Source: Alphaproteobacteria bacterium (GTDB lineage: Bacteria > Pseudomonadota > Alphaproteobacteria > Rhizobiales > Beijerinckiaceae). Taken from it: a stretch of 6,301 nt of DNA. Below the pieces are notes generated by a model, which was given only the letters and a program-made list of their open reading frames with translations, was not told where the DNA came from and ran no database searches. The position numbers were made by a program, and so were the translations under genes. The stretch covers positions 1-6,301 of the forward strand of contig RFZR01000100.1 in NCBI GenBank assembly GCA_009920595.1, given 5' to 3'. Of the stretch, positions 1 through 5,790 are shown one piece after another. Position 1 is the first letter of the stretch. Every line of letters begins with the position of its first letter.

Positions 1-1
1 G

Positions 2-127
2 ACCACCAATCTGAGGAGCACAGTGCGTGAAGGTCTTTTCCCAAATATCGCTTTTGCGAATGAAGGCGAGACCCACATGGCTCTTCTTCAAGTCATGTCC
101 AATGGTTCACACGAATTATTGATATAG
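2..127 (+). CDS. Possible 3' end of an unrecognised gene, truncated by the window edge
   Basis: A plus-strand frame is open from the first bases to a TAG at 125-127. It gives 41 residues ending in SNGSHELLI, with no start visible because the window begins inside it. The residue mix (REGLFPNIAFANEGETHMALL) looks like ordinary globular protein, and the other two forward frames stop within the first 30 bases. I do not recognise a family. It lies 59 bp upstream of the first oxygenase gene on the same strand, so it could be the preceding member of that operon. The open frame is short enough to occur by chance, hence the low confidence. Confidence 0.35.
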   Translation, partial: TTNLRSTVREGLFPNIAFANEGETHMALLQVMSNGSHELLI

Positions 128-186
128 GTCAAAGTCAGAAACCTGGAAACTATTAGGGTCCAGGCATCGAAGCGAGCACTTATCTC
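128..186 (+). other. Leader of the oxygenase pair, no clear promoter
   Basis: This 59-bp gap precedes the first oxygenase gene. It holds a weak inverted repeat, CCTGG at 142-146 and CCAGG at 160-164 with a 13-nt loop and no T-run, so it is not a convincing terminator. No good -35/-10 pair and no strong Shine-Dalgarno sequence is visible before the ATG at 187. Read-through from an upstream gene is therefore possible. Confidence 0.3.
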
Positions 187-822
187 ATGTCCGAATTCAT
201 AGATATTTCGAAAATCAACAATGCAACCGTTATCCATAACCCATTTGATTTTTTTCAAATCGATCAAGTGCTGAACCCAGGCAGCCTTGAAGCCATTCGA
301 AACGATTTTCCGGCCATTGATAAGCCAGGCATATATCCTGTCGGGTCGCTGAAGTACGGAGCAGCCTTTGCCAAATTGATTGCGGAGGTAAAGTCATCGC
401 AATTATGCGCCGTAATCGGCAGTAAATTCGGTATAGATCTGTCAGACCTTCCGCTCATGGTTACCGTTCGCGGCCATGCCCAGCAAAAGGACGGCCGCAT
501 CCATTGTGATAGTAGCGATAAAGTTGTGACCTGCTTGCTTTATCTCAATGAGGCTTGGGATGCAGAGGGCGGGCGTCTGCGCATACTTCGGGACGGCCAA
601 AACATCGAGAATTACGCCGCTGAAATTCCAGCGAGCGGCGGTAGCTTTGCTGCCTTTCGCGTGACGCCGTCATCTTGGCATGGTCACAAGCCTTTTGTAG
701 GCGAGCGACGTTATATCATGTTCAATTGGATACGCTCCGATGGAGCCCTAAAAAGCCATGAAGGCCGCCACCGCCTCTCCTCATTCGTTAAAAAACTGAT
801 TCCGTTTTTCTATAAGAAATGA
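187..822 (+). CDS. 2OG-Fe(II) oxygenase (prolyl 4-hydroxylase-like, 2OG-FeII_Oxy_3 type)
   Basis: This 211-residue soluble protein has the double-stranded beta-helix signature of non-heme Fe(II)/2-oxoglutarate dioxygenases. The facial triad reads as H106-x-D108 (in GRIHCDSS) and distal H165 (in SSWHGH). R175 (in GERRYIMFNW), ten residues later, is the expected 2-oxoglutarate-binding arginine. The stretch LLYLNEAWDAEGGRLRI at about 117-133 matches the strand-turn pattern of the prolyl-hydroxylase-like subfamily. Enzymes of this type couple 2OG decarboxylation to hydroxylation of a substrate; the substrate cannot be read from the sequence. There is no signal peptide, and the C-terminus is basic and hydrophobic (KKLIPFFYKK). 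The ATG start has only a weak ribosome-binding site, but nothing upstream in frame is better. A second oxygenase gene starts 25 bp after the stop, which suggests cotranscription. Family is fairly sure, function unknown. Confidence 0.88.
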   Translation: MSEFIDISKINNATVIHNPFDFFQIDQVLNPGSLEAIRNDFPAIDKPGIYPVGSLKYGAAFAKLIAEVKSSQLCAVIGSKFGIDLSDLPLMVTVRGHAQQKDGRIHCDSSDKVVTCLLYLNEAWDAEGGRLRILRDGQNIENYAAEIPASGGSFAAFRVTPSSWHGHKPFVGERRYIMFNWIRSDGALKSHEGRHRLSSFVKKLIPFFYKK

Positions 823-847
823 CACTGAAAACTAAGGTTTTAAGAAT

Positions 848-1516
848 ATGGTATCCCCATCCGCTCATCCCAAAAGCGATGATTCCGCTGCCATCAAGGA
901 TCACTTCATCGCGGCTCTTCATTCGGCTGAAGCGCCAGTCTATCCCTATCGCCACTGGCTCTTGAAGGATATATTACCCTCAACTACGGCGCGCACTTTA
1001 GCAGCCCTACCATTTCCGGCACCTAACCAGATGGAGCATGATGGGCGACGTGAAACCAACAATGCGAAGCGGGTCTATTTTACGCCAAAAAACCAGCAGA
1101 ATTTTCCGGTTTGCGCTGTATTTGTTCAAGCTTTCAAAAGCGCAGAGATGCGCGCAACGATTACTCGCGAAACTGGCGCCGAGCTTAATAACTCGTTGCT
1201 GCGGGTAGAATATTGTCAGGATACAGGTAGTTTCTGGCTTGAACCGCACACCGATATCGCCGTCAAGAAATTTACCATGCTGATTTATCTTTCAGATGAT
1301 CCGGCGCTATCAAACTGTGGTACCGATGTTTACGACACAACGCCCGAGCATAAGCTTGTTCACACTGCACCCTATAATTTCAATGGTGGATTGATTTTTG
1401 TGCCGTCGTCCGATACCTGGCACGGCTTTCAACGCAGAAAGATAAATGGCATACGCAAGTCCTTAATAGTTAATTATGTCTCGCCCGATTGGCGCGACCA
1501 ATGGGAATTGGCATAA
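848..1516 (+). CDS. 2OG-Fe(II) oxygenase, second of a tandem pair
   Basis: This 222-residue protein is another Fe(II)/2-oxoglutarate dioxygenase. The metal triad is H134-x-D136 (in LEPHTDIA) and distal H192 (in DTWHGF). R203 (in GIRKSLIVNYV), eleven residues on, is the likely 2OG ligand. MLIYLSDD at 144-151 corresponds to the YLNE strand of the preceding gene product. The HxD-to-distal-His spacing (58 residues) nearly equals that of its neighbour (59), and both carry WHG at the distal site. The two share a fold, although the rest of the sequence is quite different. The N-terminal 40 residues (PYRHWLLKDILP) resemble the entry segment of cytoplasmic family members, with no signal peptide. A purine-rich AAGG lies about ten bases before the ATG. 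The gene is convergent with the dehydrogenase, 34 bp from its stop, with no clear terminator between. Substrate unknown; sequential or alternative hydroxylation with the upstream enzyme is an inference. Confidence 0.88.
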   Translation: MVSPSAHPKSDDSAAIKDHFIAALHSAEAPVYPYRHWLLKDILPSTTARTLAALPFPAPNQMEHDGRRETNNAKRVYFTPKNQQNFPVCAVFVQAFKSAEMRATITRETGAELNNSLLRVEYCQDTGSFWLEPHTDIAVKKFTMLIYLSDDPALSNCGTDVYDTTPEHKLVHTAPYNFNGGLIFVPSSDTWHGFQRRKINGIRKSLIVNYVSPDWRDQWELA

Positions 1517-1550
1517 TCCGTAAATTTGACAAAAAATTTTAGGCTCATTC

Positions 1551-2192
1551 TTACAAAACCGATGTTATTCCACCATCAACATAGAGCACATGGCCATTTA
1601 CGAAAGATGAGGCGTCGTATCCCGGACCAATCGCATTGATCTGCAAACCATGTTTCGCCCAATCAGCGCACATACCTTTGGTAAGCATTTTAACGGCACC
1701 CTTAGTTGCTGTATAAGGGGCAATCGAGGGACGGCCGAGCTCACTTTGCACTGAACAGATATTGATGATTTTACCTTTTCCGCGTTTAATCATATGACGC
1801 GCGACCGCTTGGCCGACGAGAAAGACGCTTTTGACATTAACGCGTAAAAGTTCATCGAATTTCTCGTCGGGATACTCTTCGAGCGGCGTGCGAAACTGCA
1901 TACCAGCATTATTAATGAGAATATCGATCGCACCGATCTCGACTTCGATCTTAGCAATCGCCTGCGCGACCTCTGATTTATCCGTCACATCAAAGGCGAC
2001 ACCTTGAACGCTATAGCCATTGGCCGTTAGACGCCCGACGGCCTCGTCTAGCTTCCGCGTATCGCGGCCATTGAGAATGACCTCGGCGCCAGATTTTGCC
2101 AATCCTTGGGCAAGGCCATAGCCGATGCCCTGGCTTGAACCTGTAATAAGCGCACGACGCCCTTTGAGATTGAACAGCTCCATTACAGACAT
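1551..2192 (-). CDS. Gluconate 5-dehydrogenase-type SDR with an internal in-frame deletion
   Basis: This is a classical short-chain dehydrogenase, closest by eye to gluconate 5-dehydrogenase (5-keto-D-gluconate to D-gluconate, cytosolic, NAD(P)H). From the ATG at 2192 (213 residues) it shows the cofactor motif TGSSQGIG (17-24), NNAG (94-97), N119, catalytic S147, Y160 and K164 (YTATK), and the C-terminal VDGG (205-208). Family members are about 250-256 residues. Here GPGY (189-192) runs directly into DASSFVNG (193-200), whereas relatives have about 40 residues between them. Those residues form the substrate-binding lid and the helix leading to 'LASDASSFVNG'. The reading frame is intact. I prefer the ATG at 2192 because GGGGG (2201-2205) sits 8 nt upstream and MSVMELFNLKGR matches family N-termini. 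An in-frame ATG at 2219 would add nine residues but lacks a ribosome-binding site. The gene is divergent from the idonate dehydrogenase gene. The protein is probably inactive or altered. Confidence 0.85.
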   Translation of the reverse strand: MSVMELFNLKGRRALITGSSQGIGYGLAQGLAKSGAEVILNGRDTRKLDEAVGRLTANGYSVQGVAFDVTDKSEVAQAIAKIEVEIGAIDILINNAGMQFRTPLEEYPDEKFDELLRVNVKSVFLVGQAVARHMIKRGKGKIINICSVQSELGRPSIAPYTATKGAVKMLTKGMCADWAKHGLQINAIGPGYDASSFVNGHVLYVDGGITSVL

Positions 2193-2286
2193 ATCTAACG
2201 CCCCCGAATTATTTATCATTGAATGCTAATCTATTCGGGCGCAGGATATCAGAAAATTCAAATAATATGAAAATCGGGATTAATTT
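2193..2286. promoter_or_regulatory. Divergent promoter region between the two sugar-acid dehydrogenases
   Basis: These 94 bp separate two oppositely oriented genes of the same expected pathway, so they must carry both promoters and probably a shared operator. The right half is AT-rich. TTCA and TGAA arms flank a 7-nt spacer near 2258-2272, a weak inverted repeat. GGGGG at 2201-2205 is the likely Shine-Dalgarno sequence of the left gene, and CGGGA about 8 nt before the ATG at 2287 that of the right gene. No regulator gene is present in the window. I cannot place -35/-10 boxes with confidence. Confidence 0.5.
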
Positions 2287-3321
2287 ATGAAAGCTGTGGT
2301 CATTCACAAAGAACTTGATCTCAGGATCGACGAGCGGATCGAGGAAAAACCCGGCCCCGATCAAATTCTCGTCAAAATTTTGCGTGGCGGTATTTGCGGC
2401 TCAGATCTGCATTATTATCATCATGGCGGCTTCGGAACCGTAAGGCTCAAGGAACCGATGATTTTAGGCCATGAAGTTGCCGGTGAGATTGTCTCAACGG
2501 GCCCGAATGTCACTAACGTGAAGATAGGCGATCGTATCGCGCTAAATCCAAGCCGCCCCTGTAATCATTGTGAATATTGCCAGCGTGGACTGCAGAACCA
2601 ATGTCTTGATATGCGCTTTTATGGCAGCGCCATGCGCTTTCCCCATGTTCAAGGTGCTTTCAGACAGATGATGGTGGCGGATGCCACTCAGGCCCATATT
2701 ATTGATCAGGGCATTGGGATCGAAGAAGCTGCATTTGCCGAACCCTTCGCCGTGACACTTCATGCCATCAACCGCGCCGGCCCCTTGCTCAACAAACGCG
2801 TACTTGTCACCGGCTGCGGTCCAATTGGGGCCTTGGCCATTATGGCCGCTCGGGTCCATGGTGCCCGCGAAATTATCGTAACTGACATTTCTGATTTTAC
2901 TTTGGGGTTGGCTAAAAAAGTTGGCGCGGATCATACCGTCAATGTCGCAACTAATGCCGAAGCGATGGCAAGATTCAAAGCGGGTAAAGGCCAGATCGAT
3001 GTGATGTTTGAAGCCTCAGGCAATGAGGCTGCGCTGCAACTAGGTCTCGAAGTCTTACGCCCTCGCGGCACGCTCGTACAATTGGGACTTGGAAGCTCAC
3101 TTAACGTTCCTCAAAATGTGATCGTCGGAAAGGAAATCGAGATCCTAGGCTCTTTCCGATTTCATGAGGAATTTGCCCTTGCCGTTGACCTCATCAATCA
3201 TCGACGCGTTAATTTAAAGCCGCTATTAACAGAAATTGTGACACTTGATGACGCAAAACGCGGATTTGATCTCGCAAGCGACAGATCAAAGGCAATGAAA
3301 GTGCAAATCGCCTTCGCTTGA
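2287..3321 (+). CDS. idnD: L-idonate 5-dehydrogenase, zinc-dependent MDR family
   Basis: This 344-residue medium-chain zinc alcohol dehydrogenase is expected to oxidise L-idonate to 5-keto-D-gluconate with NAD(P)+ in the cytosol. The catalytic zinc ligands are C37 (GGICGSD), H62-E63 (GHEVAGE) and E152 (FAEPFA). The structural zinc cysteines are C92, C95, C98 and C106. The Rossmann motif is TGCGPIGA (175-182), and an acidic residue, D200, at the end of the second beta strand suggests NAD rather than NADP. The segment DLHYYHHGGFGTVRLKEPMILGHE resembles idonate dehydrogenases, and the length equals that of E. coli IdnD (about 343). The divergent partner is a gluconate 5-dehydrogenase-type SDR, the next enzyme in the pathway, which supports the call. 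The C-terminus is complete and the stop lies 14 bp from the convergent MFS gene. Sorbitol or threonine dehydrogenase are less likely alternatives. No gluconate kinase or idonate permease is present nearby. Confidence 0.85.
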   Translation: MKAVVIHKELDLRIDERIEEKPGPDQILVKILRGGICGSDLHYYHHGGFGTVRLKEPMILGHEVAGEIVSTGPNVTNVKIGDRIALNPSRPCNHCEYCQRGLQNQCLDMRFYGSAMRFPHVQGAFRQMMVADATQAHIIDQGIGIEEAAFAEPFAVTLHAINRAGPLLNKRVLVTGCGPIGALAIMAARVHGAREIIVTDISDFTLGLAKKVGADHTVNVATNAEAMARFKAGKGQIDVMFEASGNEAALQLGLEVLRPRGTLVQLGLGSSLNVPQNVIVGKEIEILGSFRFHEEFALAVDLINHRRVNLKPLLTEIVTLDDAKRGFDLASDRSKAMKVQIAFA

Positions 3322-3335
3322 GAATTAAATAGTTT

Positions 3336-4484
3336 TTACTTTTTCTTGCCGCGCACGCCGTAAATCGTAAAGGCAAAAATGAGCCCTGATGAGCTAATCA
3401 GCGCGCCTGTTAAAGCGAGTGACGGATAGCTAAATTGGTGATCAATAAGGCGGCTACCGATCCATGCGCCCCCCGCATTGCCTAAGTTAAAAGCGGCAAT
3501 GTTCAATGCTGAGGCGAGATTGGGGGCTCCTTCCGCTGCCTTCATGATGCCAATTTGCAAAGGCGGGATCGTGCCAAAAGCTGCAAATCCCAATAAAAAT
3601 ATCGTGATGCTTGTGGCCCAAAAATTCGCCATCGCAAATGCAAATATAGCCATCAGAGCCACCAAAGCACCGAGCGTGCCATAAAGCGATAAGCTCAAAG
3701 ATTTATCTGACATTCGGCCCATGACATGATTTCCGAGCGTCAACCCAACACCATAGACAAACAGCACGGCGGTCATTGCATCGGGTGAAAGACCCGTCGC
3801 CTCGCGTAAAATGGGCGCAATATAAGTCCACACGACAAAAACGCCACCAAAGCCAAATGTCGTTGTGGCGAGAGCAAGCCAGACACCTGAGCGTTTTAAG
3901 ACTGAAAGTTCTTTTGATATCGCGCCGACAGGGTCAGGTGCTTGCGACTTTAAAGCAAAAAATAAAAAGGCGCCGGTGATCAGCCCTAAAAGACTTATGA
4001 GACCGAAGCTCACTCGCCAACTCGTATATTGTCCAATGACAGTACCAAGGGGTACGCCAATTATATTTGAGAGAGCGAGACCTGAGAAAATAAGCGCGAT
4101 AGCACGCGCCCTCCTTTCTTTCGGTACGAGATGTGTACCTACGACCGAACCGACGCCAAAGAATGCACCATGCATGAAGGACGAGATAATTCGACCTGCT
4201 AGCATCACCATATAGCTTGGTGCAAGCGCAGACATCAAATTGCCAATGAAGAAAAGAGACATCAAACCAACCAGCAAAGTCTTGCGATCCAAGCGCGCAG
4301 TCCCAAGCGTCATAATTGGTGCGCCCACAACAACGCCTAGTGCATAACCAGTAACAAGAAGTCCTGCGCTAGGAATGGAGACAGATAAATCTGCAGAAAC
4401 ATTTGGCAGGAGACCCATCATAATAAATTCAGTGGTCCCGACAGCAAAAGTGCCGAGTGCCAGCGCATAAAGCTCAATAGGCAT
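3336..4484 (-). CDS. MFS transporter, DHA1 family (AraJ/YdhP-like efflux permease)
   Basis: This 382-residue inner-membrane protein has about 12 hydrophobic segments and belongs to the major facilitator superfamily. The N-terminus ALALGTFAVGTTEFIMMGLLP and the segment GLLVTGYALGVVVGAPIMT (41-59) are typical of the AraJ/YdhP/chloramphenicol-efflux branch of DHA1 proton antiporters. The motif-A loop between helices 2 and 3 ends in LDRKTL (65-70). R98 in helix 4 matches motif B, and the GVPLGTVIGQYTSWR stretch at 143-157 is motif-C-like, as in exporters. The central basic loop lies around 180-200 and the tail is GKKK. AGGAAA sits about 4 nt before the ATG. Its 3' end converges on idnD with 14 bp between stops. 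This is not a GntP/IdnT-type permease, so a role in idonate uptake is doubtful. Export of a sugar, drug or metabolite is the family expectation; the substrate is unknown. Confidence 0.88.
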   Translation of the reverse strand: MPIELYALALGTFAVGTTEFIMMGLLPNVSADLSVSIPSAGLLVTGYALGVVVGAPIMTLGTARLDRKTLLVGLMSLFFIGNLMSALAPSYMVMLAGRIISSFMHGAFFGVGSVVGTHLVPKERRARAIALIFSGLALSNIIGVPLGTVIGQYTSWRVSFGLISLLGLITGAFLFFALKSQAPDPVGAISKELSVLKRSGVWLALATTTFGFGGVFVVWTYIAPILREATGLSPDAMTAVLFVYGVGLTLGNHVMGRMSDKSLSLSLYGTLGALVALMAIFAFAMANFWATSITIFLLGFAAFGTIPPLQIGIMKAAEGAPNLASALNIAAFNLGNAGGAWIGSRLIDHQFSYPSLALTGALISSSGLIFAFTIYGVRGKKK

Positions 4485-4500
4485 TAATTTCCTAATCCAG

Positions 4501-4527
4501 TAATATTTGAATTTAATTCATAAATTA
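4501..4527. promoter_or_regulatory. 27-bp palindrome upstream of the MFS gene, candidate operator
   Basis: TGAATTTAATTCA at 4508-4520 is a perfect palindrome around a central base. It extends to 27 bp with 11 of 13 base pairs matching (outer arms TAAT and ATTA). It ends 17 bp before the MFS start codon, where a repressor would cover the promoter or leader. The size and AT-rich symmetry suit a TetR/MarR-type dimer, but the regulator is not in the window. AT-rich DNA yields such symmetry by chance more often than mixed DNA does. Confidence 0.45.
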
Positions 4528-4561
4528 ATAGATGGTCTCACAAATGGGTATTCTTATCTTA

Positions 4562-4582
4562 TCGAAGGAACTCCAACTTCGA
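4562..4582. repeat. Small inverted repeat in the PhyH-MFS intergenic gap
   Basis: TCGAAG at 4562-4567 and CTTCGA at 4577-4582 form a 6-bp stem with a 9-nt loop. It lies 44 bp beyond the PhyH stop on the minus strand. No T-run follows it in that direction, so it is at best a weak terminator or a second protein site for the MFS promoter. The gap 4485-4625 holds no ORF. Confidence 0.35.
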
Positions 4583-4625
4583 ATCAAAAAAGGAAAAATT
4601 TATTAGACACCCATTATCACCTAAA

Positions 4626-5501
4626 TTAATTCCACCACCCTTTGTGATCTTTTTTGGGTTGACGCAGAACACCGTCACCAGACTTAGGCGGTTCAATTTC
4701 AAGAAGATACCGTTTGACCGGACTCATTCTATTATAGAGCTCTGGCGTTAGATAATCCAATTGAAGCAGTTGCTGCGGCAGATCACGTCGCGTGTAAGTC
4801 AGATGCAACATACGCCGTGGCTTATCAGTCTTCTTCATTGTTCCGCTATGCCACATGGAAGAATTACAAATGATTGCGGATCCGGCGGGCGCTTCGACCA
4901 AGACTTCACCAGGATAAGGGGCTGAAAGATCAGCCGGCACGCGCGCCGCTTCTTCAGGTGACAAAGGCTGAGGTTCCCAATCACCAATATTCACATAAGG
5001 AACATTGATCGGAGCCCACCAATGAGAGCCGGGCACGATGCGCGTCGGACCATTATCAAGTGTCATGTCATCAAACATGATCATGGTGTTAACAACCCAC
5101 CAATCATCGTCAAATTTCTTTGGCACATCGACATGCATGTCTTGTTGGCCATAGCCTTTTACGGGATCACGAATATTGGCGCCGTGAACTTTGATCTCAC
5201 CGAGCACATGAGCACAAAGTGCGAGCATCTCAGGGATCCATAGACATTTATCAAATGCTTCAGTCTTGTTAAAAATATTTGAAAGACGGCGCGCGCCAGG
5301 TTCGACATGAACTTCATGACCGCCATTATTTTTTTCAGCGGCATGAATTTGTTCAAAAGCATTGCGCATCATCTCGCAATCCGCCGAAGATAAGACATTC
5401 TCAATAATAATATAGCCATCTTCGTCGAATGCCCTCAGCTGACTTGGACTTAATGTATCAGCTTTCACCCCAAGCTCTCGTAAAGCCTGCTTCGTATACA
5501 T
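4626..5501 (-). CDS. Phytanoyl-CoA dioxygenase (PhyH) family protein
   Basis: This 291-residue Fe(II)/2-oxoglutarate oxygenase belongs to the PhyH family. It opens with the family hallmark QLRAFDEDGYIIIENVLS (21-38). H123-x-D125 (in DMHVDVPK) and H218 (in SSMWHSG) are the iron ligands, and R229 or R230 (KPRRMLHLTY) is the 2OG-binding position. The lid segment LDNGPTRIVPGSHWW (148-162) is characteristic. Bacterial members hydroxylate diverse small molecules, so the phytanoyl-CoA name is only a family label. Length is typical and the protein is cytoplasmic. The start is well supported: GGGAGG at 5507-5512 lies 5 nt before the ATG, the strongest Shine-Dalgarno sequence in the window. The gene is followed after 141 bp by the MFS gene on the same strand, so cotranscription is possible but not tight. 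Substrate unknown; a link to the nearby sugar-acid dehydrogenases is only contextual. Confidence 0.9.
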   Translation of the reverse strand: MYTKQALRELGVKADTLSPSQLRAFDEDGYIIIENVLSSADCEMMRNAFEQIHAAEKNNGGHEVHVEPGARRLSNIFNKTEAFDKCLWIPEMLALCAHVLGEIKVHGANIRDPVKGYGQQDMHVDVPKKFDDDWWVVNTMIMFDDMTLDNGPTRIVPGSHWWAPINVPYVNIGDWEPQPLSPEEAARVPADLSAPYPGEVLVEAPAGSAIICNSSMWHSGTMKKTDKPRRMLHLTYTRRDLPQQLLQLDYLTPELYNRMSPVKRYLLEIEPPKSGDGVLRQPKKDHKGWWN

Positions 5502-5506
5502 GCCAT

Positions 5507-5512
5507 CCTCCC
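5507..5512 (-). promoter_or_regulatory. Strong ribosome-binding site of the PhyH gene
   Basis: On the minus strand GGGAGG is followed by 5 nt and then ATG at 5501. It closely matches the anti-Shine-Dalgarno sequence and fixes the start of the PhyH gene. Confidence 0.75.
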
Positions 5513-5559
5513 GTCTCTTTAGTCTTTATATAACGAAAGCTAACGCAGAGTTTTTTACT

Positions 5560-5591
5560 TGGCAAGGACGAGCGCGGACTTTTCCTTGCCA
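5560..5591. promoter_or_regulatory. Inverted repeat upstream of the PhyH gene, operator or leader hairpin
   Basis: TGGCAAGGA (5560-5568) and TCCTTGCCA (5583-5591) are perfect 9-bp arms around a 14-nt GC-rich spacer. They lie 59-90 bp upstream of the PhyH start. A T-run precedes the structure on the plus strand, but none follows it in either direction, so it is not a terminator. It could be a dimer-binding operator or a 5' leader hairpin for the PhyH transcript. No -10/-35 pair can be fixed with confidence, although TATATAA near 5526-5532 (minus strand TTATATA) is a candidate -10. Confidence 0.45.
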
Positions 5592-5650
5592 CCTTGGAGC
5601 GAGTCTCCTGTTCAAACGGCGTACACTCAGCACCTACAACAATGAAAAAG

Positions 5651-5678
5651 CTGACTCTATTTATTAACGCTCTATAAT
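5651..5678 (+). promoter_or_regulatory. Sigma70-like promoter facing a terminator
   Basis: CTGACT (5651-5656) is a fair -35 box. It is separated by 16 nt from a perfect TATAAT (5673-5678). Transcription would begin near 5685 and meet the strong hairpin at 5697-5737 almost at once, giving an RNA of roughly 55 nt. No gene lies downstream on the plus strand within the window; the next gene is on the other strand. Alphaproteobacterial promoters often match less well at -10, so the match stands out, but it sits in AT-rich DNA. Confidence 0.4.
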
Positions 5679-5696
5679 GCGTCTCTGATCATAACA

Positions 5697-5737
5697 AAAA
5701 ATAGTCCTATCAATGAAATATTGATAGGACTATTTTT
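5697..5737. terminator. Bidirectional rho-independent terminator
   Basis: A perfect 18-bp stem (5697-5714 with 5720-5737) closes a 5-nt GAAAT loop. The stem base is A-run/T-run, so the hairpin ends in five Ts on the plus strand and six on the minus strand. It can terminate in both directions. It lies 54 bp after the stop of the HdeA-like gene and is its natural terminator. It also separates that gene from the PhyH leader. Confidence 0.8.
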
Positions 5738-5739
5738 GT

Positions 5740-5777
5740 AAATTGGGTCGTGTTGTTTAATTAGACGAACCCGATTT
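5740..5777. repeat. Imperfect second hairpin after the HdeA-like gene
   Basis: AAATTGGGTCGT (5740-5751) pairs with ACGAACCCGATTT (5765-5777) with one bulged base and one G-U or mismatched position. It begins 13 bp beyond the HdeA-like stop and lies directly before the strong terminator in the direction of that gene. It may stabilise the 3' end of the transcript. Confidence 0.4.
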
Positions 5778-5790
5778 GATTGATGAAAAA

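Noticed and set aside
1517..1550. A possible terminator between the convergent oxygenase and dehydrogenase genes (A-run followed by TTTT).
   Set aside because: There is no stable stem, only a short AAAATTTT self-complement, so no intrinsic terminator can be claimed.
2193..2219. Longer start (ATG at 2219) for the short-chain dehydrogenase.
   Set aside because: The nine extra residues (MINNSGALD) are not like family N-termini and no ribosome-binding site precedes it. The ATG at 2192 has GGGGG 8 nt upstream.
2542..2934. A 130-codon minus-strand open frame inside idnD, and similar open frames antisense to the other genes.
   Set aside because: They lie antisense to clearly conserved genes, have unlikely protein composition and lack ribosome-binding sites.
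5642..5677. An 11-codon plus-strand ORF (MKKLTLFINAL) before the strong hairpin, suggesting a leader peptide and attenuator.
   Set aside because: It overlaps the candidate -35/-10 boxes, has no ribosome-binding site and no run of regulatory codons, and no gene follows on the plus strand.
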